Under the pieces are notes generated by a model, which saw only the letters and a list, made by a program, of their open reading frames with translations, was not told where the DNA came from and ran no database searches. A stretch of DNA of 64,000 nt, taken from contig NZ_JAUFQJ010000007.1 of NCBI RefSeq assembly GCF_030409685.1, positions 434,001 to 498,000 of the forward strand. Reading direction: 5' to 3'. This DNA is from Ferruginibacter paludis. GTDB lineage: Bacteria > Bacteroidota > Bacteroidia > Chitinophagales > Chitinophagaceae. The position numbers were made by a program, and so were the translations under genes. The first letter of the stretch is position 1. Every line of letters starts with the position of its first letter. This document shows, piece by piece, positions 1 through 9,259 of the stretch.

Positions 1-516
1 TTCCTGCGCAAATTTACCCCATAAAAGAAATATTACCCCTTTTTTTTCATCAGATATTTTTGTTATGACGGCATCTGTAAAATTCATCCAGCCAATTTTT
101 GCATGACTGGCTGGTTCATTTGCCCTTACCGTTAAAATAGCGTTTAATAGAAGTACACCCTGGTCCGCCCAACTGGTTAGGTTGCCATATCCTTCGGGCA
201 TAGTAACAGACAAATCTTTTTGAATTTCTTTAAAAATATTTACAAGAGAAGGCGGCGGTTTTATCCCCGCAGGTACACTAAAACTAAGACCATGCGCCTG
301 TCCCGGGTTATGGTAAGGATCTTGCCCTAGTATCACAACTTTTACCTTATCAAAAGGGGTATGGTTAAAGGCATTAAAGATAAGCGGTCCCGGGGGGTAA
401 ATAATTTTACCTGCATTTTTTTCAATCTTTAAAAAAGTTACAATTTCTAAAAAATAGGGCTTTGTAAATTCATTCTTTAGTACCTCGTGCCAAGAAGGTT
501 CGATCTTTACATCCAT
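1..516 (-). CDS. ung: Uracil-DNA glycosylase (partial, C-terminus beyond window)
   Basis: This is the N-terminal part of a family 1 uracil-DNA glycosylase, which removes uracil from DNA in the cytoplasm as the first step of base excision repair. The minus-strand reading begins [13 protein letters not shown] at the ATG at 516-514 and stays open to base 1, so about 172 residues are visible of a family length near 220. The water-activating motif GQDPYH is present and is followed by the family's [13 protein letters not shown] segment; the pocket region [17 protein letters not shown] is also clear. The C-terminal HPSP-type loop lies outside the window. It is the last gene of the minus-strand group here, and the terminator of the cytochrome gene lies just upstream. 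Assignment by motif is firm. Confidence 0.95.
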   Translation of the reverse strand, partial: MDVKIEPSWHEVLKNEFTKPYFLEIVTFLKIEKNAGKIIYPPGPLIFNAFNHTPFDKVKVVILGQDPYHNPGQAHGLSFSVPAGIKPPPSLVNIFKEIQKDLSVTMPEGYGNLTSWADQGVLLLNAILTVRANEPASHAKIGWMNFTDAVITKISDEKKGVIFLLWGKFAQE

Positions 517-584
517 GAAAAATTTTTATAAAATTACAAAAGCCTGACTGAATAAAACAGCAAATAAAAGCTGTGGCATTGCAC

Positions 585-617
585 AAAAAAAATCCCATTG
601 CTTTTAACAACGGGATT
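585..617 (-). terminator. Rho-independent terminator after the cytochrome gene
   Basis: The arms 591-600 (AATCCCATTG) and 608-617 (CAACGGGATT) pair over 10 bp with one mismatch. On the minus strand the hairpin is followed by an uninterrupted run of eight T. It lies 45 bases past the stop of the diheme cytochrome gene and upstream of ung, so it separates the two transcripts. Confidence 0.8.
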
Positions 618-661
618 CTTTTATGCAGGAAAATTGAATGCCCGCAATTAGTATTTAATAA

Positions 662-1177
662 TTAATTTTTTTGAGGTGCGGCCGGCGGTGGCGGCGGAGG
701 TCCGGGCTGACCTGCACGACCAGCAGGAGGACCAAAATCATGAACTACCGGTACTTTGCTTTTTGTATCCGGAAATGCAGATCCATGATGACAGGTGTAA
801 CAGGTAACCACCATCAAAGAATCGCCGATCATTGGTTTTGCTACCTGAAAATTATCCTTATTCATCTGCAGTACCATGCGCATCATGTCGCGTGCAGTTT
901 CTTTTTTAGGATTGGCGTCACTTGCAAAATCGGGGTGATCGGCCCCTGGTTCTTTAGCGTGGCAATAGTCGCAATGTACCCCCAGAGCATCGCCAAATTG
1001 TACATCCATAATATCATGCATCGCTTCCCTGCTGATATCCTGTGGCAGAATTTTAAGGTTTTTGTATACGTTGGAATGTACAGGTGCAGTAGTGCCGGCA
1101 GTGCCGAAAATAACAACAACAACTATTGTCATTATTACCAGCAGTTTCCGGTTGGCCTGCAGCATTAATTTTCTCAT
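662..1177 (-). CDS. Diheme c-type cytochrome, reaction-centre cytochrome c subunit family
   Basis: Exported c-type cytochrome of 171 residues. A hydrophobic N-terminal segment (about residues 11-28) serves as signal or anchor. Two heme-binding motifs are visible, CDYCH at 69-73 and CYTCH at 126-130. The spacing, and the MDVQFGDALGVHCDYCH context, resemble the short 'photosynthetic reaction centre cytochrome c subunit' family that is common in non-phototrophic Bacteroidota and Acidobacteria; in those organisms the role is unknown electron transfer, not photosynthesis. The C-terminus is rich in proline and glycine (PGPPPPPPAAP), probably a flexible tail. A promoter-like sequence lies 30-60 bases upstream and a strong terminator follows. 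It is transcribed alone. The family call is good; the redox partner is unknown. Confidence 0.8.
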   Translation of the reverse strand: MRKLMLQANRKLLVIMTIVVVVIFGTAGTTAPVHSNVYKNLKILPQDISREAMHDIMDVQFGDALGVHCDYCHAKEPGADHPDFASDANPKKETARDMMRMVLQMNKDNFQVAKPMIGDSLMVVTCYTCHHGSAFPDTKSKVPVVHDFGPPAGRAGQPGPPPPPPAAPQKN

Positions 1178-1207
1178 AAATGTTTTTTTAATGAATTGTT
1201 TATGTTA

Positions 1208-1237
1208 TAAAGATAAGCGGACAGGTGAAAACCACAA
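1208..1237 (-). promoter_or_regulatory. Bacteroidota-type promoter for the diheme cytochrome
   Basis: On the minus strand TTG (1237-1235) is followed after 19 bases by TATCTTTA (1215-1208). This matches the TTG-N19-TAnnTTTG primary promoter of Bacteroidota at all but the last base. The predicted leader before the ATG at 1177 is about 25 bases. Confidence 0.5.
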
Positions 1238-1475
1238 GATTTTTTTTGCACTGTATTAAGCCATCAAAAAGTTATTTAAGAGGCTGCAAATTTCGGGTAC
1301 TGGCTTTTTTGAGCTCATTGTTGCGTGGGTGCATTTCTTTTATTACCAGCAAAGCTTTGTAAATCTCCATGCATACAGTTTTGAAAAAAAATGCGTTACG
1401 CATTACTAAAGGTTGGCTACGGTAATGGTAACTTTATCTTTTAATCTTAAGGCGGTTAAATAAAATAATCAACAT

Positions 1476-2447
1476 ATGGTACGTTTATTTTCAATGCTTG
1501 TCTTCACTTTTTCGGTAAATACAATTTACTGTCAAACGGAAAACAGTACTTATATGGCAGTAGCTGACAGATTTGAAACCTACTACAATGCTGCAAAAAA
1601 CGATAGCATCTTTGCCATGTTTTCTCAGGAAATGCAAACGGCATTACCGCTGAATAAAACAAGTGATTTTTTAAATGGCCTGCGCTCACAGGCAGGACAA
1701 ATCACGGCACGCAGTTTTGTGAAGTATGAAAATGGTACTTATGCCAGGTACAAAACAAATTTTGAAAGAGCATTGTTTGCTGTAAATATTTCAATTGACA
1801 AGAATGCTAAAATAAATGGCTTATTTGTAAAGCCGTATACTGAAGAAAGTCTTCCCAAACTTCAAAGAAATATAACTAAACTGCAGCTGCCCTTTAAGGG
1901 TGAGTGGACTGTTATATGGGGTGGGGATACCAAAGAATTAAATTACCATGTTGAAAGTGTGGCACAAAAAAATGCGTTCGACATTGTGATCAAAGACGGG
2001 ATGGGCAAATCGTTTAAAACAGATGGCCTGGCCAACGAAGATTATTATGCCTTTGGTAAGGAATTATATGCACCCTGCGATGGAGAGGTTGTACTGGTTG
2101 TAGATGGAATAAAGGATAATTTGCCCGGAGAATTTAATCCCGTATACATTCCGGGAAATACGATAATTATAAAAACCGCTAACAGGGAGTATTTATTTTT
2201 TGCCCATTTTAAACACCACTCTATACAGGTGGCCGAGGGGCAAAAAGTAGTACGGGGGCAGTTGTTGGGCCTCTGTGGTAACTCCGGTAACTCGTCTGAA
2301 CCGCACCTGCACTTCCATATTCAGAACGTGGAAAATATGAATATTGCAACGGGTGAAAAATGCTTTTTTGATGCCATGGAAGTAAACGGCAGGCGAAAGA
2401 CAGAATATTCGCCCGTTAAAAATGACAAAATAAAAACAGAGTGGTAA
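1476..2447 (+). CDS. Exported M23 family metallopeptidase with N-terminal DUF3887-like domain
   Basis: Predicted secreted peptidoglycan or peptide hydrolase of 323 residues. The signal peptide ends near residue 19 (NTIYC). Residues of about 25-125 resemble the DUF3887/NTF2-like domain often found in front of exported hydrolases in Bacteroidota. The M23 (LytM) domain covers about 165-310: FGKELYAPCDGEVV, the AHFKHHSI strand, GNSGNSSEPHLHFHIQN. H277 and H279 form the HxH metal/catalytic motif. The usual HxxxD ligand pair appears in the variant form YHVESVAQKNAFD, as in a known M23 subgroup, so activity is plausible. The gene stands alone, divergent from the cytochrome. The ATG at 1476 gives a complete signal peptide. 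Confidence 0.85.
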   Translation: MVRLFSMLVFTFSVNTIYCQTENSTYMAVADRFETYYNAAKNDSIFAMFSQEMQTALPLNKTSDFLNGLRSQAGQITARSFVKYENGTYARYKTNFERALFAVNISIDKNAKINGLFVKPYTEESLPKLQRNITKLQLPFKGEWTVIWGGDTKELNYHVESVAQKNAFDIVIKDGMGKSFKTDGLANEDYYAFGKELYAPCDGEVVLVVDGIKDNLPGEFNPVYIPGNTIIIKTANREYLFFAHFKHHSIQVAEGQKVVRGQLLGLCGNSGNSSEPHLHFHIQNVENMNIATGEKCFFDAMEVNGRRKTEYSPVKNDKIKTEW

Positions 2448-2656
2448 TATTTAATTTTGGCTGAAAAATAGTTTTCGCCCAACATCACATTTTTTACACC
2501 CATTGCGCTACGCCCTGTAGTAACTCTTCTAAAAACAAAGTAGTACCCTTTCTGTCACCAAGTGTAGTACTTCTTTTTGGGTATCTTTAAATTATTGGTA
2601 ACATGTTCTTTTGGACATATACACCGCCATCCTGTTCCAAAATCTTTTGGTTGCTT

Positions 2657-2920
2657 ATGAGGTTAAGGCTATCTATAAATAAATGTGTATTCGCGGGTAT
2701 GTTATTTGCATTGCTGATTTTTTGTGGTAGGCTATGGTATTGGCACAGCAAAACGGGCAAAGCAAACAGAACATCAGCCCTGATTGTACAATATCAGGAG
2801 ATATTATACCCAGCCGCCTCTATTACTGATAACGATACAGGTTCTCATAGGGCTGCTGAGCCTGTCAGCAACCCTGGCTTTTATTGGCTTTTAGTAAATC
2901 AATCTCCGGCAGCTCTATGA
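2657..2920 (+). CDS. Truncated CHASE3-like membrane protein upstream of the multi-PAS kinase
   Basis: Short ORF (87 residues from the ATG at 2657; an in-frame ATG at 2603 would give 105). The start LSINKCVFAGMLFALLIF looks like the cytoplasmic basic segment plus first transmembrane helix of CHASE3-type histidine kinases. The segment ITDNDTGSHR resembles the CHASE3 signature (DaETGqRG) in degenerate form. A complete CHASE3 domain would need about 100 more residues and a second helix, which are missing. The stop TGA overlaps the ATG of the kinase gene (ATGA at 2917-2920), which suggests translational coupling. It may be a remnant of the kinase's former sensor region or a small separate membrane protein. 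This is my recognition by pattern; no search was made. Confidence 0.4.
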   Translation: MRLRLSINKCVFAGMLFALLIFCGRLWYWHSKTGKANRTSALIVQYQEILYPAASITDNDTGSHRAAEPVSNPGFYWLLVNQSPAAL

Positions 2921-5900
2921 TTTCAATACCCCTGAAAATATTGATACTGGAAGACAGCAAAGCCGATGCCGAAATAATCAGGCGCCTGCTGCTAAAAAAT
3001 GCCAGCCATACATACGAATTTTTAGAAGTAGCCGACCGGGCGGAGTATGTGTTGGCGTTACAACGATTTAACCCTGACGTAATTCTGTCTGATAACTCTT
3101 TGCCACAATTTAATGCTGCAGAAGCGCTGCAGCTTTTGCAGGAAAACGATATGCCCATTCCATTTATACTGGTTACGGGCACCGTATCGGAAGAATTTGC
3201 CGCAGGAATTATTAAAGCAGGTGCAGATGATTACCTGTTAAAAGACAGGCTGGCAAGATTGCCCGCAGCCATTGACGCGGCTTTGCGGCTGAAGCAATTT
3301 CAAAAGGAAAAAGCGGCGACAGAAATAAAAATCAGGCAAAACGAGAAACGTTTCCGTTCCATTATAGAGAACAACTATGACTCCGTGACATTGCTGGATG
3401 CATCTTTCAAAACCATTTATCGCAGTCCTTCCGGTTACAGGCTTACAGGATGGACTGATGAGGAAATACAACATGCCGAACCGGAAAAATTGATTCATCC
3501 GGACGATATAGCACAGGCAAATGCTGATTATATGGAATGTTTGAGTTGTCCGGGCAAACCAATTAAATCCCTGACCCGTTTTTTGCATAAGAACAAAGGG
3601 TATGTTTGGATGGAAGGAATAATCAACAATTTGCTGAATGATGAAAACGTACAGGCAATTGTGTACAATTTCAGAGATGTTACTGAAAGGGTGGAAGCGG
3701 AAGAAGAGTCAAAAGAAAATGAAGAAAAATTCAGGAGCATTGTAGAAAACATTACGGATATCCTTTGCACGCATGATCTCGACGGAAATATTTCTTTTGT
3801 TAACCTGGCTGCTAAACACAACCTTGGCTATGAGGTCGGAGAGCTGCTTAAGATGAATATTAAAGATATCCTGTTGCCGGAATCAAAAGAAAAATTTGGC
3901 GAATACTTCCAATACATGTTGGAACATGGTACGGCAGGCAGCCTTATTCATGTGCAGACGAAGGCTGGTGAACACCGTATCTGGAAATTCAGGAATTCAT
4001 TAAAACGAAACGGAACAAATCCGCCGGTTATACAAGGTTTTGCCAAAGATGTTACAGAAAAGATACAGGCGGAAGAGCAGCTTATCCGGCGTGAAAAACT
4101 GTTCAAAGCGTTGGTGGAAAATAACGAAAGTATCATTTCCCTGATAGATGAAAATATGGTAACTGTTTACCGCAGTGCTTCGGCAGTAAAAGTAACAGGG
4201 TGGACTAACAAGGAGTTTGAAGCAGTTCAGTCACGGGATTATATTCATCCGGAAGATGTCAGTGGTGTAGAACGCGTCATGCAGTCGGCGCTTGAAAACC
4301 CGGCAACGCCTCAGCAGGTTTCCTTCAGGGTACGGCATAAAAATGGCCATTACATTCAGCTGGAAGGTGTTATTGACAACAAGCTTCATGATCCGCTGAT
4401 AGGTGGATTGATAACTAACTTAAGAGACGTTACAGAAAGGAACAGGGCCAAAGAGAAATTGCTTGAAAGTGAAAACCGTTTTCGTGCCCTGGTAGAAAAT
4501 AATGATGGTATTATCTCCCTGCTGGATAAAAATTTAAAAATTGTTTTTCGCAGTTCATCTGCTTTTCGTATTACCGGTTGGACGGACAATGATTTTGATA
4601 AAATATCACTCCGGGCACTGGTACATCCGGAAGATCAGAAAATCTTTGACCAAAATATAACAAATATATTGTCTGCGCCTGGCGTAACGGTACAAGTTTC
4701 TTTCAGGATAAAACATAACCTGGGGCATCATGTATGGCTGGAAGGTGTAATGATTAACCTGCTGAATGATCCGGCTATTGAGGGCATCGTGAGTAACCTA
4801 AATGATGTGACCGAACGCAAATTGGCTGAAAACATATTGAAAGAAGAAAGAGACAAATTTGCCATCATCACCGCTACAGCACCAGGGTTAATTTGTTCTT
4901 TTCAATTACACCCGGATGGACACCTGGGCCTGCCTTATGTAAGTGAGCACTCAATTAACATATGGGGTTTTTCAAAAGAAGAGGTGTTAAAAAATGAAGA
5001 CGTTGTGTTGCAGCGCTGGCACCAGGATGATAAAGAACCACATTACCATGATATTTTGCTTTCTGCCAAAAACTTAACGCCGTGGCGAAAAGAATTTCGT
5101 TACAATCACCCCACCAAGGGCTTGGTTTGGTTGCTCGGCAATTCGATGCCGGTAGCGCAGCCTGATGGCAGCACCGTATGGCACGGAATTATTACTGACA
5201 TTACGGAAAGGAAGGATGCCGAAAAGAAGATTTTAAAGGCGAGCAGGCTGTATCTTTTTATCAGCCAGATTAATCAAATGATTGTTCGTACCACTACCGA
5301 AACTGCACTCTTTAAGGAAGCATGTAAAATAGCAGTTGAATGTGGCAGGTTTAAGATGGCATGGATTGGTTTGAAAGATGAGTTGAGTGACAAAATAATT
5401 CCCGTTGCACAGGTGGGTGATGAACAGGAGTATCTGTCAACAATTAAAGAAATTTCTGCCGGTGATATACCGCAAGGCCGGGGGCCGGCGGGGCGTGCCG
5501 TCAGGGAAGATCGTTTTATAGTTTGTAATGATATCGAAAATGATCCGCAAATGCTGCTATGGCGGGATGCGGCAATCAACAGGGGGTACTCTTCATCCAT
5601 TGGAATACCGATCAGGAAATTGAATAAGACAGTAGGCGTTTTTAATTTATATTCCGGTGAAAAGAATTTTTTTGATGCGGAAGAAATTGCCTTGCTGACA
5701 GAAGCTGCGACAGACGTTTCATTTGCGCTGGACAATTTTGAAAAAGAAACTGCCAGGCAAAAGGCGGAAGCTGCAGTTGCAGAAAGTGAACAGCGGTACC
5801 AGACGCTGACCGAAACTTCCCCGGTTGGAATTTTTCATACCGATGCTTTTGGCAGCACCACGTACGTTAACCCCTGCTGGTGCAATATGTCAGGGCTTTC

Positions 5901-7638
5901 GTTTGAGCAGGCGCTGGGCAGTGGCTGGTTGTCCGCCGTGCATCCGGAAGATCGTGAACAATTAAAAGCCGGTTGGAATAAAGAAGTATTGGCGCACCAG
6001 CAATCCCAGTCAGAATACCGTTTTGTACGTCCGGCTGGATCAATTACCTGGGTAATGGGCCAGGCAATTCCCGAAAAAAATGCAGCAGGAAAAGTAATAG
6101 GTTATGTGGGAACCGTTACAGATGTTACTGAACACAGAACGGCGGAAGAATCAATTTTAAGAGAGAAAAATTTAAGCGATACCTTGATTAATAATTTACC
6201 CGGCATATTTTACCTCTACGATGCTGAAGGCAATTTTATTAGATGGAACAACAATTTTGAAAGTGTTACAGGATACAGCGGCGAAGAAATAAAAAATATG
6301 CACCCACTGAATTTTTATGATGACAATCAGAAGGGAAAAATAGCGGCAAGAATTAAAACCGTTTTTGAAAAACGTATTCCGGGTGTAGAAATTGAACTTC
6401 TTAAAAAGGATAAAACAACCATCCCGTTCTTTATTAATTCGCTTAAAATAAATTATGAAGGCAGGGACTGTTTGCTGGGTATTGGATTGGACTTAACAGA
6501 TCAAAGAAAAGCGGAAGAGTCAATACGGGTGAGCAACGAAAGATACAACCTGGTAGCAAAAGCCACCAATGATTCGATTTGGGACTTAAATATTCTTACA
6601 GGCGAAATCACCCGTACAGGCGATGGGTTCAGAAATTTATTTGGTTATGATGCCGCAGACAGTGTTCAAACCGATCCGGAATATTCAATATTGATTCATC
6701 CGGATGATCTTGCTGCTGTGAGGATATCCATGGTGGCAGCTTTTCAGAATCCTGGTATTTTTTATTGGGCCGAAGAATACCGTTTGTTGAAAGCAAACAG
6801 AGAATATGCTTATGTATATGACAAGGGATATATTATACGGGATGAGGACGGCAACGCCGTTCGTATGATCGGCGCCACGCAGGATATTACCAGCGTGAAA
6901 GAAAATGAACTACATTTAAAAAAATTAAATGATGACCTGTATGAACAGGCGAAAGCCCTGGCTGATTCAAATGCAGAGCTTGAACAGTTTGCTTATGTTG
7001 CGTCTCACGATTTACAGGAGCCTTTACGGATGGTGACAAGTTTCCTTACACTGCTGGAACTTAACTATGGCGAACACATTGATGATAAGGGTAGAAATTA
7101 TATTCACTTCGCGGTGGACGGTGCTAAAAGAATGCGCCAGATAATTCTGGATTTACTGGAAATATCAAGGGTTGGCCGGTCGGAAGATAGCCTGGAATTG
7201 CTTGATCTGAATTTATTGGTAGCTGAAATTTTACAATTATTGCAAAAGCAGGTAGATGAGAATAAAGCCGTTGTTGAAGTTGGCGAGCTGCCCGTTTTAT
7301 ACGCCTACCGGTCACCGATAATGCAGGTATTTCAAAACCTGTTGGGTAATTCTGTAAAGTATATAAAAAAAGGAATTGTACCGCAAATAAAAATATCCGC
7401 TGAAGAAACGCCCGGCTATTGGCAGTTTTCCATTGCAGATAACGGCATAGGTATTGAACCGGAATACTTTGGTAAAATATTTATTATTTTTCAACGCCTG
7501 CACAACCAGAACGAATTTTCCGGCACCGGTATTGGCCTGGCCATATCCAAAAAAATTATTGAAAACCTCGGCGGCAGAATCTGGCTGGAATCTGTACCGG
7601 GAAAAGGAACAACATTTTATTTTACCATTAAAAAATAA
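2917..7638 (+). CDS. Multi-PAS/GAF sensor histidine kinase with N-terminal receiver domain
   Basis: Very large soluble two-component kinase, 1573 residues from the ATG at 2917 (a TTG 33 bases upstream is also in frame, but the ATG overlaps the upstream stop and gives a clean receiver start). Domain order: receiver (about 5-125, LILEDSKADAE, phospho-acceptor D59 in LSDNSLP), four similar PAS domains starting near 145, 269, 394 and 518, a fifth divergent PAS near 645, a GAF domain (about 778-944), three more PAS domains near 957, 1087 and 1206, HisKA with H1364 in SHDLQEPLR, and HATPase_c (N box LLGNSVKY, G1 DNGIGI, G2 GTGIGLA). No transmembrane segment is present. The kinase and ATPase motifs are intact. 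A single-domain response regulator follows 69 bases downstream and is the natural partner. The signals sensed are unknown. Confidence 0.9.
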   Translation: MISIPLKILILEDSKADAEIIRRLLLKNASHTYEFLEVADRAEYVLALQRFNPDVILSDNSLPQFNAAEALQLLQENDMPIPFILVTGTVSEEFAAGIIKAGADDYLLKDRLARLPAAIDAALRLKQFQKEKAATEIKIRQNEKRFRSIIENNYDSVTLLDASFKTIYRSPSGYRLTGWTDEEIQHAEPEKLIHPDDIAQANADYMECLSCPGKPIKSLTRFLHKNKGYVWMEGIINNLLNDENVQAIVYNFRDVTERVEAEEESKENEEKFRSIVENITDILCTHDLDGNISFVNLAAKHNLGYEVGELLKMNIKDILLPESKEKFGEYFQYMLEHGTAGSLIHVQTKAGEHRIWKFRNSLKRNGTNPPVIQGFAKDVTEKIQAEEQLIRREKLFKALVENNESIISLIDENMVTVYRSASAVKVTGWTNKEFEAVQSRDYIHPEDVSGVERVMQSALENPATPQQVSFRVRHKNGHYIQLEGVIDNKLHDPLIGGLITNLRDVTERNRAKEKLLESENRFRALVENNDGIISLLDKNLKIVFRSSSAFRITGWTDNDFDKISLRALVHPEDQKIFDQNITNILSAPGVTVQVSFRIKHNLGHHVWLEGVMINLLNDPAIEGIVSNLNDVTERKLAENILKEERDKFAIITATAPGLICSFQLHPDGHLGLPYVSEHSINIWGFSKEEVLKNEDVVLQRWHQDDKEPHYHDILLSAKNLTPWRKEFRYNHPTKGLVWLLGNSMPVAQPDGSTVWHGIITDITERKDAEKKILKASRLYLFISQINQMIVRTTTETALFKEACKIAVECGRFKMAWIGLKDELSDKIIPVAQVGDEQEYLSTIKEISAGDIPQGRGPAGRAVREDRFIVCNDIENDPQMLLWRDAAINRGYSSSIGIPIRKLNKTVGVFNLYSGEKNFFDAEEIALLTEAATDVSFALDNFEKETARQKAEAAVAESEQRYQTLTETSPVGIFHTDAFGSTTYVNPCWCNMSGLSFEQALGSGWLSAVHPEDREQLKAGWNKEVLAHQQSQSEYRFVRPAGSITWVMGQAIPEKNAAGKVIGYVGTVTDVTEHRTAEESILREKNLSDTLINNLPGIFYLYDAEGNFIRWNNNFESVTGYSGEEIKNMHPLNFYDDNQKGKIAARIKTVFEKRIPGVEIELLKKDKTTIPFFINSLKINYEGRDCLLGIGLDLTDQRKAEESIRVSNERYNLVAKATNDSIWDLNILTGEITRTGDGFRNLFGYDAADSVQTDPEYSILIHPDDLAAVRISMVAAFQNPGIFYWAEEYRLLKANREYAYVYDKGYIIRDEDGNAVRMIGATQDITSVKENELHLKKLNDDLYEQAKALADSNAELEQFAYVASHDLQEPLRMVTSFLTLLELNYGEHIDDKGRNYIHFAVDGAKRMRQIILDLLEISRVGRSEDSLELLDLNLLVAEILQLLQKQVDENKAVVEVGELPVLYAYRSPIMQVFQNLLGNSVKYIKKGIVPQIKISAEETPGYWQFSIADNGIGIEPEYFGKIFIIFQRLHNQNEFSGTGIGLAISKKIIENLGGRIWLESVPGKGTTFYFTIKK

Positions 7639-7707
7639 ATTACTCAAGTTTGTTTGTTGCTGCGTATATTGTATATAAACCCTTACAGGCCTGGTAAATA
7701 AAACAGC

Positions 7708-8136
7708 ATGCTAAAAACTATACACATTTTACTTGTTGAAGACAATGAAGGAGATATTCTGCTGACCCGGGTGGCGCTTGAAAACGCAGCCATAGATTTT
7801 AAATTGAGTATAGCTTCGGACGGAAAAGAAGCGATCGATTTTTTAAGCAAAGCCAATGGATTTGCCGATAGAGAAATGCCTGATCTTACATTGCTTGATA
7901 TCAACCTGCCCAAAAAAAACGGACATGAAGTGCTGGCTTTTATGAAAAAAAATGAAAGCCTGAATCACATACCGGTAGTAATGCTTACTACCTCTTCATC
8001 ACAAAATGATATTGATATGGCATATGCGAACAATGCCAGTGGATTCATCACAAAGCCTTCCGATCTTTCTGAATTTTTAAATGCAGTTGCGGGTACAGTT
8101 CAGTATTGGATAGATAAAATTAACCATTCGGCATAA
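7708..8136 (+). CDS. Single-domain response regulator (Rcp1-like receiver)
   Basis: A 142-residue receiver with no output domain. Conserved residues are visible: acidic pair E11/D12, phospho-acceptor D64 in LLDINLPKKNG, T94/T95 in MLTTSSS, and K116 in ITKPSD. The long insertion around NGFADREMPDL and the LLTRVALENA helix match the Rcp1-type receivers that pair with bacteriophytochrome-like and multi-PAS kinases. It lies directly downstream of the multi-PAS kinase on the same strand and probably takes phosphate from H1364 of that protein, passing it on by protein contact. It converges with the glutaminyl cyclase gene with a gap of 7 bases, so the transcripts likely overlap. Confidence 0.9.
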   Translation: MLKTIHILLVEDNEGDILLTRVALENAAIDFKLSIASDGKEAIDFLSKANGFADREMPDLTLLDINLPKKNGHEVLAFMKKNESLNHIPVVMLTTSSSQNDIDMAYANNASGFITKPSDLSEFLNAVAGTVQYWIDKINHSA

Positions 8137-8143
8137 CCCTGTC

Positions 8144-8965
8144 TTACTGATTCAATTCTATTTCAAACAGGTTAGGCCACATTTTGCCTGTAACAAAAAT
8201 TTTCCCGGTTAACGGATTGTAGGCGATACCATTCATTTCTTTGGCGCCGGCAAACGCATTTCGTTGCTGGCTCTTTAATAACGTGAAATCAGTTTTTCCC
8301 ATCACTTTACCATTGGCAGGATTAATTTTTATGATAAAGCTGGTGCCATAAATGTTGGCATAAATAAAGCCCCGGATGTATTCCAGTTCATTGATATTCA
8401 GAACCGGACCTGTTTCATCTTCTACGCTAATTTTTCTTACAACAGTAAGCTTAAACGGGTCAACGTAAGTTATAATATTGGTTCCTTCGCTCATGATGAG
8501 CAGGGTACTGTCAGTCGTCATACCCCAACCCTCCTTAACTGGTAAAACAAATGTTTTAACCTGCTTAAAAGTATTGGCTGCGTACACAAACCCAATTTTA
8601 GTGCGGTAGGTAAGCTGGTACCATTGATCGTGCAAAAAAACAATACCTTCTCCAAAATATTTGCTGGTATCCAATTGCACTTTTGGTTCAATCCTGCCGG
8701 TTTTTAAATTGACTACACCAAATAATGACCTGGTTTGCGGCAGCTCATCTGTATAACCCGTGCTTTCATACAATTTGCCCTCGTTTATTAAAAGGCCTTC
8801 CGTATAGGCGGATGTATCGTGCGGATATATACTCACAAGCGTGTAACTCAGCTGTGGTGTTACAGCCATTGTTACTCCTGCATCCTGATCAACCTCTTTA
8901 TTGTTGCCGGTGCAGGCGGCTAGTAAACAAATGCAACAGATTAAGGGGATCCATTTTTTGGTCAT
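8144..8965 (-). CDS. Glutaminyl-peptide cyclotransferase, beta-propeller type, lipoprotein
   Basis: Predicted bacterial/plant-type glutaminyl cyclase (PF05096 family), which converts N-terminal glutamine of peptides to pyroglutamate. It has 273 residues and a lipoprotein signal (LLAAC, cysteine at about 18), so it is expected in the periplasm or at the outer membrane. Family features seen in order: PHDTSAYTEGLLINEGKLYESTGY, the YFGEGIVFL strand, LTYRTKIGFVY, GWGMTTD, LNINELEYIRGFIYANIYGT, and MNGIAYNPLTGKIFVTGKMWPNLFEIEL. These are the repeated blades typical of the family, and the length is normal. The gene stands alone between the receiver gene and a DUF1801 gene. N-terminal cyclisation is an uncommon function in bacteria; here it would act on exported proteins. 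Confidence 0.88.
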   Translation of the reverse strand: MTKKWIPLICCICLLAACTGNNKEVDQDAGVTMAVTPQLSYTLVSIYPHDTSAYTEGLLINEGKLYESTGYTDELPQTRSLFGVVNLKTGRIEPKVQLDTSKYFGEGIVFLHDQWYQLTYRTKIGFVYAANTFKQVKTFVLPVKEGWGMTTDSTLLIMSEGTNIITYVDPFKLTVVRKISVEDETGPVLNINELEYIRGFIYANIYGTSFIIKINPANGKVMGKTDFTLLKSQQRNAFAGAKEMNGIAYNPLTGKIFVTGKMWPNLFEIELNQ

Positions 8966-9259
8966 GATTGAAAGTATTTTTTAAACCACAGGTACGCTTT
9001 ACGCCAACTAATTGTGATGCAAATATCAACAGTAAAAAGGAAAGATCTGCACACTTGTCTGCCATCCGGCGAAAATGCAGTAAAATTGATTCATTGTCCT
9101 GTACCGGGTAATCAGTTATAACATGCTTCGTTACTACCGTTAATTCATCTTAGATAATAGTTGCAGGCCGAAAGGGAAGTTGCTTTTGTTTGCCCGGCCT
9201 GTGAAAAACGAATTATCTGCTGGCAGGTTCCCGGACTTGTTGTTGGTTGCAGTCTGTTA

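Noticed and set aside
671..1168. Plus-strand 165-codon ORF opposite the diheme cytochrome
   Set aside because: It is an antisense shadow of a gene with two clear heme motifs and gives a low-complexity, basic product.
1272..1403. Minus-strand ORF of 43 codons (starts MRNAFFFKTVCMEIYKALL) in the gap between the cytochrome and M23 genes
   Set aside because: It has no recognised relatives and its start lies inside a palindrome; plausible amino-acid composition alone is not enough to call a gene.
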